64,000 nucleotides of DNA from Rhodocyclaceae bacterium (GCA_016702335.1 JADJEF010000020.1:372001-436000), one strand, 5' to 3'; shown: positions 1 through 8,650, counted from the stretch's first letter. Notes: a model not told the origin generated them from the letters alone. Numbers and translations are program-made.

Positions 1-891
1 GGTCAGTGAGGTTTCCGCGACATTGGTCGCCAGCACCACGCGCCGCCCCTGATGCGGCTGGAACACCCGCGCCTGCTCCACGGCGGTTTGGCGGGCAAAC
101 AAGGGCACCACTTCGAGGCCCGGTGGGTGGTGTTTGCGCAGCGCCTCAGCCGCCTCGCGGATCTCGCGCTCACCGGGCAGGAATACCAGCACATCGCCTG
201 GCCCTTCGCGATGCGCTTCGCTCACCGCGTCGACAATAGCGCTGTTCAGATCGGCATCTTTCTGCTCTTCGAAAGGCCGATAGCGTGTCTCGATCGGGTA
301 CAGCCGCCCGGACACCTCGATCACCGGCGCACCGTCAAAGTGTTTGCTGAAGCGTTCCGCATCGAGCGTGGCCGAGGTGACGATGAGCTTCAACTCTCGC
401 CGTCTCGCCAGCACCGACTTGAGGTAACCGAGCATGAAATCGATATTGAGCGAACGCTCATGCGCCTCATCGATCAAGATCGTGTCGTACTGGCGCAGCA
501 ACGGGTCGGTCTGCGTCTCGGCCAGCAAAATGCCGTCGGTCATCAGCTTGATATAGCTCGACGGGGTGGTTTTGTCGGTGAAGCGGATCTTGTAGCCGAC
601 ATGCTGGCCCAGTTCGGATTTGAGCTCCTGCGCAATACGTGCCGCAGTGGCGCGGGCCGCAATGCGCCGCGGCTGGGTGTGGCCGATGAGGCCATTGAGG
701 CCACGGCCGATTTCCAGGCATATCTTGGGGAGCTGCGTGGTTTTTCCCGAACCGGTCTCACCGCATACCACCACCACTTGGTGCGCGAGGATCGTCCGGG
801 CGATTTCTGCACGCCGGGCGTTGACCGGGAGCGACTCGTCGAACGACAGCGTTGGAAGCGCCGCCTTGCGTGCCTCTGGATCGAACCTCAA
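1..891 (-). CDS. hrpA: DEAH-box ATP-dependent RNA helicase, 5' part of gene
   Basis: The minus-strand frame runs open from about 891 to the window edge, so the C-terminal part of the protein is missing. The N-terminal region has the sequence VNARRAEIARTI followed by the Walker A motif GETGSGKTTQ. Near the window edge it carries motif VI-type residues, RRVVLATNVAETSLT. This order is typical of HrpA helicases, which unwind RNA or RNA-protein complexes using ATP. There is no ATG. An in-frame TAG lies about 27 bases upstream, and the best start is a TTG at 889-891 preceded by GAGG. The dispersed 29-bp element lies about 60 bases upstream and may have displaced the original start region. Confidence 0.88.
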   Translation of the reverse strand, partial: MRFDPEARKAALPTLSFDESLPVNARRAEIARTILAHQVVVVCGETGSGKTTQLPKICLEIGRGLNGLIGHTQPRRIAARATAARIAQELKSELGQHVGYKIRFTDKTTPSSYIKLMTDGILLAETQTDPLLRQYDTILIDEAHERSLNIDFMLGYLKSVLARRRELKLIVTSATLDAERFSKHFDGAPVIEVSGRLYPIETRYRPFEEQKDADLNSAIVDAVSEAHREGPGDVLVFLPGEREIREAAEALRKHHPPGLEVVPLFARQTAVEQARVFQPHQGRRVVLATNVAETSLT

Positions 892-953
892 GCGAACCTC
901 GGTAACGGCCTAGGCGTGTCGCCTGACGCGCAGATCATTGCCAGAACCGAATC

Positions 954-982
954 ATCGCCGTCCTGCCAGCGCCGACTTGCCG
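954..982 (-). repeat. Dispersed 29-bp element, copy 1
   Basis: The minus strand reads GGCAAGTCGGCGCTGG followed by a variable AG and GACGGCGAT. It is intergenic, just upstream of the hrpA start, pointing in the same direction as hrpA. The element could therefore be part of that gene's leader. Confidence 0.85.
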
Positions 983-1097
983 TGCGATCGGGTCGCAAGA
1001 CCCCGTGTCCAGCGATATAGGTAGCCTGCGGGATCGAGGCTTGCCCCTTGCCAGCACCGTTGGCGATAGCGATCATTGAAGCCATTCGGCAAGATTA

Positions 1098-1133
1098 ATC
1101 ATCTTGAGATGATACCGTTGCCGATAGATCGGC
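1098..1133. promoter_or_regulatory. Two adjacent perfect palindromes, possible operators
   Basis: ATCATCT-TG-AGATGAT at 1098-1113 is a perfect 7-bp inverted repeat. It is followed at 1120-1133 by GCCGAT-AG-ATCGGC. They lie in the 411-base gap between hrpA and the secreted protein gene at 1303. No hairpin with a T run is present, so an operator or dyad-binding site is more likely than a terminator. The rest of the gap holds repeat copy 1 and nothing else I can name. Confidence 0.35.
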
Positions 1134-1302
1134 GAGGTCGATTGACGAGTGGTTTGACCAACCTATCGCCTACTGCCCAGCGCCGCCTTCGCTCTGAGCG
1201 CCATAAATGCGGTACAGCCAAGGCAGCGCCTGCGGTTACCTGACGCGCATCCTCACAGTGCGCTAGACTTTCCATCCGTACAGTGACTGACAGGAGGCGT
1301 TC

Positions 1303-1914
1303 ATGGCATTAAGCCGTCTTTGCAATCCAAGTTCTCTGCTCAGGACAATCGTGCTTGTCGTCGTCGTCGCGCAGCCGTTCGCCGCGCGCGCTGCGGATCC
1401 TTTCCTAATGTATTTGCTTGGCTTCGCCGGAAACCTGCTCGAGTCCTCCATGAAGGAAGATGAGGCGAACCGCAGCAAAACGGGGGTCCGCAAAGTACCG
1501 AGCATCCCGGCACCGGAGACACTCCCTGCGCTGAAGGCACCGGCAAGCATGGATCAGGAAGATCTGCGCGAACTGATCGACGAGAGCTTCTCCTATCTCA
1601 GCCGCGCTCAACTGACCGAGCTGCATACCGAGCTCGAAAAGGCCTTGGACGACCCCGCAAACAGCGCGCACCGCGAGGCGATGTTGAACGAGTTCGTGGA
1701 GGTCGCGCGCAAAGTCCAATACACCCACAGCCAGCTGAAGGGCTTACCGCCAGACGACAAGCGCTTGCTCGCAGAACGCTTCGCTGCCAACTCCCGCAAT
1801 CTGTCCCCGGATCAGCAGCAGGCACTGCGCGAGCGACTCATGCAGCGCACGCTACCGATGCCAACTGATCTCAACGACATGGTGCTGGCCGCCCTGACTC
1901 CAACTCGGCAATAG
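1303..1914 (+). CDS. Secreted protein of unknown function
   Basis: This 203-residue protein has an N-terminal hydrophobic segment (about residues 12-28) ending in AARA-AD, a plausible signal peptidase I site, so it is probably exported to the periplasm. The mature part is charged and helical, with no cysteine or catalytic motif that I recognise. The start is supported by AGGAG placed six bases before the ATG. The gene stands alone between a helicase and a convergent membrane-protein gene. I do not recognise the family. Confidence 0.7.
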   Translation: MALSRLCNPSSLLRTIVLVVVVAQPFAARAADPFLMYLLGFAGNLLESSMKEDEANRSKTGVRKVPSIPAPETLPALKAPASMDQEDLRELIDESFSYLSRAQLTELHTELEKALDDPANSAHREAMLNEFVEVARKVQYTHSQLKGLPPDDKRLLAERFAANSRNLSPDQQQALRERLMQRTLPMPTDLNDMVLAALTPTRQ

Positions 1915-2050
1915 CCGGCCGCGACAGTTGCAGGAGCAGGCGATCAGGAGATCGTGCTGGCACTCATCCCAATAGCCGGCTCCTAGAAAATGAACCGTCG
2001 CCGCAAACAGACTGGTGTCGCGAGAAGTCAGCAAGCCTGGCTGGGAAAAA

Positions 2051-3106
2051 CTACTTTGCGAAGCAGGCAAAATGGGCCCCGCGATCGGAAAACACCGTAT
2101 CTGCGTCCAGCTTGCGACAGACCGATTGCGGACCACGGCGAAGCGCATCACCTTCGATAAGCGGCATCTCGCGAATTGGCCAATAGTCAGCGTGGTCCCG
2201 CACGCCATCGCGGCCAAAGCTCGCCAGGATGTAAGTGTCGCCACGAGTCTCGTAATGAAACGGTCGCTGAAAGCTGTCATTTTTGACGAGGTTGTTCGAA
2301 ATTTCATCCAGTGTTTGTGGCAAGCGGCCGTGGGTCTGCCGAAAATCCTCAATCCGCGGACGCAGTTGGCTGGTGATGTTGTACCAGTTCGCATGCTGAT
2401 TGAGCGTGTCGAACGTCTTCAGCATGCGGTGAAATTCCATCGATAGCGCATACGAGAAGACGATACACAGCACGGCGAAGCCAACGCCGGCAAACCACGC
2501 CAAGCGCTTGCGCCACCGCCGGCCAGCCTGTTTGGTCGTGCCCGCACGATGCCATTGTCGAAGAATCGAAAGCAGCCGGCTTGCAGGGAATTGAGCCGGC
2601 AAGGCGCGAATCGGCACCGGAAAGTATTGTTTGCCATAGCGAATACGGAGATAGCCCAATGCTTTCGTTACGGAATTGACTTCCTGCCAAGCGACGTGGC
2701 TCTCGTTATAGGCCGTCCGCTCGGTCATGCCGGATGCGGTGAAAACCAGCGTGTGGACGCCAACACGGCCCTGTCGCCATTCCTGCTTTCGCAGTCGAAA
2801 AGCCTGTATCAGCAGCGCCACGAGGCAACTGCACGCGGCGCAGAACAGGTAGGTTCCGGCGAATACCACCGCAAAACCAGCGGCATCGACCGCGCCTGCG
2901 AAAATTGCCAAGACCGGAGAAACCATGGCACTCAGGGCCGTGTTTGCCAGCAGCAGCGCCCCCGATGGACTCAGATACTCAAGAACGCTCCCCACCAGAA
3001 TATCGCGCGACTCGAGCACGACATCGATCTGGATCGGGGTCAATTCGGCAGAGGGTTGATCCGTAGGTTTCACGCTGTAGTATGGAGTGGCTGCAATGGA
3101 CAGCAT
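2051..3106 (-). CDS. Membrane protein with YcxB-like and pseudopilin-like parts
   Basis: The 351-residue protein has two hydrophobic segments near residues 45-100 and a region around 120-175 (TASGMTERTAYNESHVAWQE, then IPIRALPA-like sequence) typical of the YcxB-like C-terminal domain. A further membrane segment near 205-225 follows. The last 120 residues contain HGRLPQTLDEI and YILASFGRDGVRD, resembling the periplasmic part of a GspG-type pseudopilin. The combination of the two parts is unusual. The upstream kinase gene ends 65 bases before this start and is on the same strand, so the two could be cotranscribed. The function is unknown. Confidence 0.65.
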   Translation of the reverse strand: MLSIAATPYYSVKPTDQPSAELTPIQIDVVLESRDILVGSVLEYLSPSGALLLANTALSAMVSPVLAIFAGAVDAAGFAVVFAGTYLFCAACSCLVALLIQAFRLRKQEWRQGRVGVHTLVFTASGMTERTAYNESHVAWQEVNSVTKALGYLRIRYGKQYFPVPIRALPAQFPASRLLSILRQWHRAGTTKQAGRRWRKRLAWFAGVGFAVLCIVFSYALSMEFHRMLKTFDTLNQHANWYNITSQLRPRIEDFRQTHGRLPQTLDEISNNLVKNDSFQRPFHYETRGDTYILASFGRDGVRDHADYWPIREMPLIEGDALRRGPQSVCRKLDADTVFSDRGAHFACFAK

Positions 3107-3171
3107 TTCTGCCGACGAAACCGAATACCTGACCAGATTTCAGGGGCGGGTAGCGGAAGCGGCGATGTGCC

Positions 3172-4863
3172 TCAAGACCTTTGGCCGCCCCCCGGAGCAA
3201 ACACTGTCATGCTGCGCCGACACAGATTGACCGAGCGGGCCATCTGCTCACCGGTGGCGAAGCGCTCATCCGGGTTCTTTGCCAGCGCTTTTTCAATAAT
3301 GCCGGCCACGCAGGCCGGAAAATCTGGCTCAATCGTTCGAATATCAACCGGCGGCTCATTGGCAATCTTGAACAGCAGTTGCGCCAATGAGTCGGCCTGA
3401 AACGGCAGCCGTCCCGAGGCCAGCTGGTAGAGCGTCACGCCAAGCGAATAGATATCCGAGCGCCCGTCCAGCACCTTTCCCGCCGTCTGTTCAGGCGACA
3501 TATACGATGGTGTGCCGAGAATCAGCCCCGAATCGGATTGCGTCGAACTGACCAGGCTGGCAATGCCGAAATCCGTCACCTTGACGCTGTCGGTCTGCGC
3601 CTCATAAATAATGTTCGATGGCTTGATGTCACGATGAATTACCCCCTGGCTGTGCGCGAAGTGCAGCGCCTCGGCCACACGCGCCACAATCCCGAGCACT
3701 TTGTCGATAGGCAGGCGCTTCTCGGGAGCCACATAGGCGGCAAGGTCGGTGCCCTTGAGAAACTCCATGGCGATATAGGCCAAGGTGCCCTGCTCGCCGA
3801 CGTCATAGATCGCCACTATGTCGGAATGCGCGAGACGACCGGCGCTTTCGGCCTCGCGGAAAAACCGCTCCTTGACGCCTTGCGCGTCTTCTGCACCCGT
3901 GGCGAGATGCAGCTCCATTGTCTTGATCGCCACGACCCTTCCAATGCTTGGATCGGTACCCTGATACACGATACCCATGGCACCGTGCCCCAGTTCGCGA
4001 TCAATACGGTAACGCCCGAGCGACGCGATCCCCCCGAGGCTCCGTGTCGCGGACGCTGACAGCGATCCGGTGCCCGATGCCGCCGCCTCGTCAGCGGCGA
4101 GACGGGCCAGTCGATCAGGAATGTCACGGAACTCTGGGTTGGATTGCGCCATGTGCTGCACCACCGCAAGCACCTTGCGCGCCTGACCGGCGGCTTCGAG
4201 CTCCAACGCCAGCGTGTAGAGCTTGGCCATCACCTCATCGCTCGACGGGCATTGGCGCAAGGTGTCCCACGCGACATCCAGGTTGCCCTGCGCAAGGTAG
4301 TTCGAACCCAGGGTGAAGAGGAAATCGAAAGCCCGCTGCTTCTCGACCTTGAGCAGGCGGTTCTGCTCGATCATTTTGTCAGACGCTTCTTTAAGGCGAT
4401 GCAACAGCTCACGGGCGCGCAATCGCTCTTGCTCAACCACCTTGTTCTGCTCGCGCAGCTGGTCGATCGCATTTTTCAGTGCCAGTTGATTGCGCACGCG
4501 CGCCATCAGAATGGGCGGGCTGATCGGCTTGGTGATGTAATCCACCGCACCGGCCAGCAGGCCCTTTTCCTCGTCTTCCATGGTATCCATGGCTGTCAGG
4601 AAGATCACTGGAATACCGGCTGTGGCCGGATTCGCCTTGAGCGCCGTGCAGACCTCGTAGCCATCCATCTCGGGCATCATGATGTCGAGCAGGATCAGAT
4701 CCGGTGGATGACTCGCGGCGATTTTCAGCGCACGCGCCCCGCTGGGTGCCAGCTTGGCCGTGTAGTGCTCCTCAAGCAGGCCGCTCATCAACGACAGATT
4801 TTGCGGCGTGTCATCGACTACCAAAATGGTCGGTCTTTGGGCATTCGGCAGGGCGTCTGTCAT
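3172..4863 (-). CDS. Response regulator receiver fused to Ser/Thr protein kinase
   Basis: Residues about 12-128 are a complete receiver domain (VVDD acidic pair, LILLDIMMPEMDGYE with the phospho-acceptor Asp, and the conserved Lys in TKP). A coiled-coil and helical linker spans about 130-265. A Hanks-type kinase occupies about 283-545, with glycine loop GHGAMGIVY, catalytic Lys in VAIKTM, HRDIKPSN, DFG, and the APE-equivalent SPEQ. All catalytic residues are present, so it is probably active. The fusion puts a eukaryotic-like kinase under aspartate-phosphorelay control. The partner histidine kinase and the substrates are not evident in the window. It precedes the YcxB-like gene on the same strand. 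Confidence 0.9.
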   Translation of the reverse strand: MTDALPNAQRPTILVVDDTPQNLSLMSGLLEEHYTAKLAPSGARALKIAASHPPDLILLDIMMPEMDGYEVCTALKANPATAGIPVIFLTAMDTMEDEEKGLLAGAVDYITKPISPPILMARVRNQLALKNAIDQLREQNKVVEQERLRARELLHRLKEASDKMIEQNRLLKVEKQRAFDFLFTLGSNYLAQGNLDVAWDTLRQCPSSDEVMAKLYTLALELEAAGQARKVLAVVQHMAQSNPEFRDIPDRLARLAADEAAASGTGSLSASATRSLGGIASLGRYRIDRELGHGAMGIVYQGTDPSIGRVVAIKTMELHLATGAEDAQGVKERFFREAESAGRLAHSDIVAIYDVGEQGTLAYIAMEFLKGTDLAAYVAPEKRLPIDKVLGIVARVAEALHFAHSQGVIHRDIKPSNIIYEAQTDSVKVTDFGIASLVSSTQSDSGLILGTPSYMSPEQTAGKVLDGRSDIYSLGVTLYQLASGRLPFQADSLAQLLFKIANEPPVDIRTIEPDFPACVAGIIEKALAKNPDERFATGEQMARSVNLCRRSMTVFAPGGGQRS

Positions 4864-4896
4864 CAGCTCATTCCTCTTTTGTGCAAGGCAGGTCTG

Positions 4897-5769
4897 TCAA
4901 TTCAGCGTACGCGACAGCTTGACGCGGTATTCACGCACCAGTGCTTCCTGGTCGGCCTGTGCCGCCAGCAGAGTGAACAGGTTCAGCAAGCCTTTGCGCC
5001 CCGCTTCGTCGCCCCATTGGCGGTCACGCTGCACGAGTGCGAGAAACTGCTCCAGCGCATCGCGATAGCGGCCAGCCAACGCCAGAGCATTGGCCAGTTG
5101 CTGCCGTGCTGACAGATCATCAGGCTTGGCGGCCACCAGCGCACTCAGCGCGTCCACATCGCCGCCCTGCCCGGCCACCTGCAACTCGACGCGGGCACGC
5201 AAGGCCGCAAAACGCGTGGCATCGGTGGGGGTGCGCACCCGTGCCTCGACGCTATCAAGCGTCGCGCGGGCCTCCGCTACGTGTGCGCCCGCCAGATACG
5301 CCTCGGCCGACTCAAGCCAGGCGTGCACGTTCGCGGGGTCCGCCGCTCGTGCATCGTCCAGCAGCGCCAGCGCCGTACTCAGTTCGCCTTCGGCACGCGC
5401 CGCCTGCGCCGCCTCGATCAAGGCGGAGGCGGGCGAGGGCAAAATGCGCTCGATGAAGGCACGCACCTGGCTCTCTGGCAGGGCACCGCTGAACTCATCG
5501 ACCTGCTCGCCGGCGACAAACGCCTTCACCGCCGGAATGCCACGCACGCCATAGCGCGCAGCCGCGTCGGGGTTTTCGTCGGAGTTGATCTTGATCAGCA
5601 GGAAGCGACCCGCGTACTCGCCGGCCAGCTTTTCCAGTATCGGTTTGAGCACGCGGCAGGGTTGGCACCACGGTGCCCAAAAATCGACCAGCACCGGCAC
5701 CTTGTGCGAAGCGGTCAGCACCTCGGTATCAAATTCGGCATCACTGATATCGCGACTGAAATCGCTCAT
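4897..5769 (-). CDS. cnoX: Thioredoxin-TPR chaperedoxin
   Basis: This 290-residue protein starts with a thioredoxin fold (residues about 5-108) carrying the active site WCQPC with both redox cysteines. A TPR-rich C-terminal half (about 115-285) follows. That architecture is the CnoX (YbbN) family of holdase chaperones, which protect proteins against oxidative aggregation and hand them to the folding machinery. Escherichia coli YbbN has lost redox activity, whereas the intact CxxC here resembles the redox-active alphaproteobacterial type. It lies between the receiver-kinase and crcB genes, all on the minus strand. Confidence 0.88.
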   Translation of the reverse strand: MSDFSRDISDAEFDTEVLTASHKVPVLVDFWAPWCQPCRVLKPILEKLAGEYAGRFLLIKINSDENPDAAARYGVRGIPAVKAFVAGEQVDEFSGALPESQVRAFIERILPSPASALIEAAQAARAEGELSTALALLDDARAADPANVHAWLESAEAYLAGAHVAEARATLDSVEARVRTPTDATRFAALRARVELQVAGQGGDVDALSALVAAKPDDLSARQQLANALALAGRYRDALEQFLALVQRDRQWGDEAGRKGLLNLFTLLAAQADQEALVREYRVKLSRTLN

Positions 5770-5785
5770 GCGTGCTCTCCTGTAT

Positions 5786-6172
5786 TTATTGCGCCAGACG
5801 TTGGATGCTCATGATGCCCAAAAAGGTCATCAGCAGTGAGCCAAACAGATGCAGCGATGCGGTTCCCAGGGCCCATCCGTAGTCTGCGCGCTGGAGCATG
5901 GCCACGACCTCGGCCGAGAAGGTGGAAAAGGTGGTCAGGGCGCCCAGAAAACCCGTCACGATCAGCAAGCGCAGTTCCGGCGACAGATCGGCATTGAGAT
6001 GAAATATGGCCAGCGCACAACCGATCAGATAGCCACCGAGCAGATTGGCTACCAGCGTGCCCAAGGGCACCCCGGCGATTACCGGATTGAGCCAAAGGCC
6101 CAGCCCCCAGCGCAGCCAGGCCCCCAGTACGGCACCGAGGGCAATGGCGACAAGACTACGATAATCGATCAT
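5786..6172 (-). CDS. crcB: Fluoride ion channel CrcB/Fluc
   Basis: This 128-residue protein has four hydrophobic segments and the CrcB signature GFLGALTTFSTFSAE in the third, with GGYLIG before it. Fluc channels are dual-topology dimers that export fluoride passively. The start MIDYRSLVAI at 6172 gives the usual family length; a longer in-frame extension to 6421 overlaps the glnS start and has no family resemblance. I see no fluoride riboswitch in the short divergent gap to glnS. The gene is 16 bases upstream of cnoX and probably shares its transcript. Confidence 0.92.
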   Translation of the reverse strand: MIDYRSLVAIALGAVLGAWLRWGLGLWLNPVIAGVPLGTLVANLLGGYLIGCALAIFHLNADLSPELRLLIVTGFLGALTTFSTFSAEVVAMLQRADYGWALGTASLHLFGSLLMTFLGIMSIQRLAQ

Positions 6173-6319
6173 GGGGCGGTCAGTTGCGTGGCTGTCAATT
6201 GCATGATTCGGGGCATGATAGGACATACGGCGGAGGACTTTCGCACATGAAGGGGCGGATTGGCCGCGATTGACGGGCAGTAGAATGCCGACAGTCCAGT
6301 CAATCCTCTGCGTGATACC

Positions 6320-8104
6320 GTGAGCCACAGCACCAATCCCACCAACACCCCACCTTCCACGCCCGCCCCAAGCAACTTCATACGCCAGATCATCGAGGCC
6401 GATCTGGCGGCCGCCAAGCACGCCCGGCGCCGCTGGTCAGGGCAGCCCGGTCCGCAAGTCGGCGCTGGCGACACGGCGGTTGGGCTCGATCCCGCGAAAA
6501 TCCGCACCCGCTTCCCTCCCGAGCCCAATGGCTACCTGCATTTCGGGCACGCCAAGTCGATCTGCCTTAACTTCGGCCTCGCCCGCGACTACGGCGGCGC
6601 CTGCCACCTGCGTTTCGATGACACCAACCCAGAAAAGGAAGAGCAGGAGTACGTAGATTCCATTATCGATGCAGTGCGCTGGCTTGGCTTTGATTGGGGG
6701 CAAAACCAGTATTTCGCCTCCAACTATTTCGACTGGATGTATGCCTTTGCCGAGAAACTGATCGAGGGCGGCCACGCCTATGTCGATTCGCAATCGGCCG
6801 ACGAAATGCGCGCCAATCGCGGCACACTCACCGAAGCGGGCAAGAACTCTGTGTTCCGTGATCGCTCGGTTGCCGAGAATATTGATCTCTTCCGGCGCAT
6901 GAAAGCGGGTGAATTTGCCGACGGCGCACACATCTTGCGCGCCAGGATCGACATGGCCAGCGGCAACATCAATCTACGCGACCCGGCGCTCTACCGCATC
7001 CGCCGAGCCACTCACCACAACACTGGCGACACCTGGTGCATCTACCCGATGTACACCTTCGCTCACCCCATCGAGGATGCGCTGGAGAACATTACCCACT
7101 CGATCTGCACGCTCGAATTTGAAGACCAGCGCCCGTTCTACGACTGGCTGCTGGCACGACTGGGAGACGCCGGCTGCATCAATCTGCCGCCGCCGCAGCA
7201 GATCGAGTTCGCACGGCTGAATCTTTCCTATGTCGTGCTCTCCAAGCGCAAGCTGATTCAACTGGTAGAAGAAAAGCACGTCGCCGGCTGGGACGACCCG
7301 CGCCTGCCGACCCTTGTCGGCGCGCGCCGGCGTGGCTACACGGCGGCCGGATTCCGGCGCTTCGCCGAGATGATCGGCGTCTCCAAGGCCCATCAGGAAA
7401 TCGACTATGCGATCCTCGAAGCCTGCATGCGCGACGACCTCGGCGAAACCGCACCGCGCCGTATTGCGGTACTCGACCCGGTGAAGCTGATTATTGACAA
7501 CTACCCGGATGGGCAAACAGAAGAGTGCTTCGCCCCCAATCACCCGCAAAAGCCGGACTTGGGTAAGCGCTCCGTACCGTTCTCACGCGAACTGTGGATT
7601 GAGCGCGAAGACTTCGTCGAGACGCCCTCCAAGGGCTACTTCCGCCTGTTCCCCGGCAACAAGGTACGTCTGCGCTATGGCTATGTCGTCGAGTGCACCG
7701 GCTGCGAGAAGGATGCCGCCGGCACCATCACCGCGGTGCATTGCACCTATCTCGCAGAAACCAAGTCGGGCACTCCGGGTGCCGATAGCGTCAAGGTCAA
7801 GGGCAATATTCACTGGGTCTCGGCAGCGCACAGCCTCGCATGCGATGTACGTCTGTACGACCGGCTGTTCAAGGTGGCCCATCCCGGCTCAGGCGACCGC
7901 GACTTTCTCGATGACATCAACCCCGAATCGCTCACGGTGATCACGGCGCAACTTGAACCCGCGCTCAAAGACGCCCTGCCCGAGCAGAGCTTTCAGTTCG
8001 AGCGTCACGGCTATTTCGTCGCTGACCGCATCGATTCAAAACCGGATGCGCCGGTGTTCAACCGCACCGTGGGATTGAAGGATTCCTGGAATGCAGGGAA
8101 GTAA
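6320..8104 (+). CDS. glnS: Glutaminyl-tRNA synthetase with repeat-derived insertion
   Basis: This 594-residue class I synthetase charges tRNA-Gln. It shows TRFPPEPNGYL, the HIGH-type motif HFGH at residues 74-77, FDDTNP, and the KMSKS-equivalent VLSKRK. The start is GTG with no clear Shine-Dalgarno sequence. In the Escherichia coli enzyme about four residues separate KH from TRFPPEP (from memory). Here roughly 27 residues intervene, residues 35-61, including QVGAGDTAV encoded by the dispersed element at 6452-6480. The insertion sits in the N-terminal linker just ahead of the catalytic core, and the rest of the protein is intact. Confidence 0.95.
   Translation: MSHSTNPTNTPPSTPAPSNFIRQIIEADLAAAKHARRRWSGQPGPQVGAGDTAVGLDPAKIRTRFPPEPNGYLHFGHAKSICLNFGLARDYGGACHLRFDDTNPEKEEQEYVDSIIDAVRWLGFDWGQNQYFASNYFDWMYAFAEKLIEGGHAYVDSQSADEMRANRGTLTEAGKNSVFRDRSVAENIDLFRRMKAGEFADGAHILRARIDMASGNINLRDPALYRIRRATHHNTGDTWCIYPMYTFAHPIEDALENITHSICTLEFEDQRPFYDWLLARLGDAGCINLPPPQQIEFARLNLSYVVLSKRKLIQLVEEKHVAGWDDPRLPTLVGARRRGYTAAGFRRFAEMIGVSKAHQEIDYAILEACMRDDLGETAPRRIAVLDPVKLIIDNYPDGQTEECFAPNHPQKPDLGKRSVPFSRELWIEREDFVETPSKGYFRLFPGNKVRLRYGYVVECTGCEKDAAGTITAVHCTYLAETKSGTPGADSVKVKGNIHWVSAAHSLACDVRLYDRLFKVAHPGSGDRDFLDDINPESLTVITAQLEPALKDALPEQSFQFERHGYFVADRIDSKPDAPVFNRTVGLKDSWNAGK
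6452..6480 (+). repeat. Dispersed 29-bp element inside glnS
   Basis: GCAAGTCGGCGCTGG followed by GACACGGCGGT is read in the VGAGxTA frame, giving QVGAGDTAV in GlnRS. This copy is part of an apparent insertion that lengthens the protein. Confidence 0.92.
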
Positions 8105-8148
8105 GTCGGCAACAAAATACGCCAGCGATTGCTTGCGGCCATTGCTGT

Positions 8149-8250
8149 CCCCAAGTCGGCGCTGGCGGGACGGCGATGAGGGTTTCGCAACGCACGCGTT
8201 GCGCTTATCGGCGGCCAGCGGCTGTGCAATGCCGCGAGCGGATACGCCGG
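8149..8250 (+). repeat. Composite element: 29-bp unit plus hairpin extension
   Basis: The unit CAAGTCGGCGCTGG with GACGGCGAT at 8149-8177 continues into a hairpin, GCAACGC-AC-GCGTTGC at about 8189-8204. It then continues into GGCTGTGCAATGCCG and GGATACGCC. The extension aligns with the complements of the copies near 60.9 and 62.1 kb. The hairpin stem sequence is different there, yet still self-complementary. It fills the gap between glnS and the lipoprotein gene. Confidence 0.75.
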
Positions 8251-8290
8251 GGCAACCGTAACGCTGAGGATACGGGTAACGTTCTGTTCC

Positions 8291-8572
8291 ATGAAAAGTT
8301 ATCTGACGGTACTGACGTTTCTGCCGGCTCTGCTGACCGGGTGTGATAACCCGATAGAGAAGACAACCCGCGAACAACTGCGCGGTCCAATCGCTCAAAG
8401 CACCCAATACGCGATTGATGATGTCGTCAAGCGCATCAAACCGGGAATGGCCTGCTCGTGGGCACTGCGTGATGCCGACGCCCTACGCACAAACCCCGAT
8501 GACACCTTGGTACGCGCAGAGTTGGCGCGCATCCGGGAGCGTGCGCAGCAGGCAAGCTGCCTTCAAGATTAA
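8291..8572 (+). CDS. Small lipoprotein of unknown function
   Basis: This 93-residue protein has a short signal peptide ending in the lipobox LLTGC (Cys at residue 18), so it should be lipid-anchored in the envelope. The mature part is polar, with two further cysteines (MACSW and ASCLQ) that could form a disulfide. No family is recognised. It directly follows the composite repeat, so its promoter would have to lie in or beside that element. Confidence 0.7.
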   Translation: MKSYLTVLTFLPALLTGCDNPIEKTTREQLRGPIAQSTQYAIDDVVKRIKPGMACSWALRDADALRTNPDDTLVRAELARIRERAQQASCLQD

Positions 8573-8650
8573 GACCGGTCGCATCAGTGGCCAACGCCAG
8601 CTGCCTCGAAGCGGCCCTACAAGATTCGAGTGATGTAGTGGTGCACCAGA

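Noticed and set aside
52..1020. A 322-codon plus-strand frame over hrpA
   Set aside because: The opposite strand has clear helicase motifs in a continuous frame, so this one is a shadow.
1163..1190. A possible degenerate copy of the 29-bp element
   Set aside because: Only the CCAGCGCCG part matches well; other positions are no better than chance in GC-rich DNA.
2549..3400. A 283-codon plus-strand frame
   Set aside because: It lies over two minus-strand genes with recognisable domains and has no resemblance of its own.
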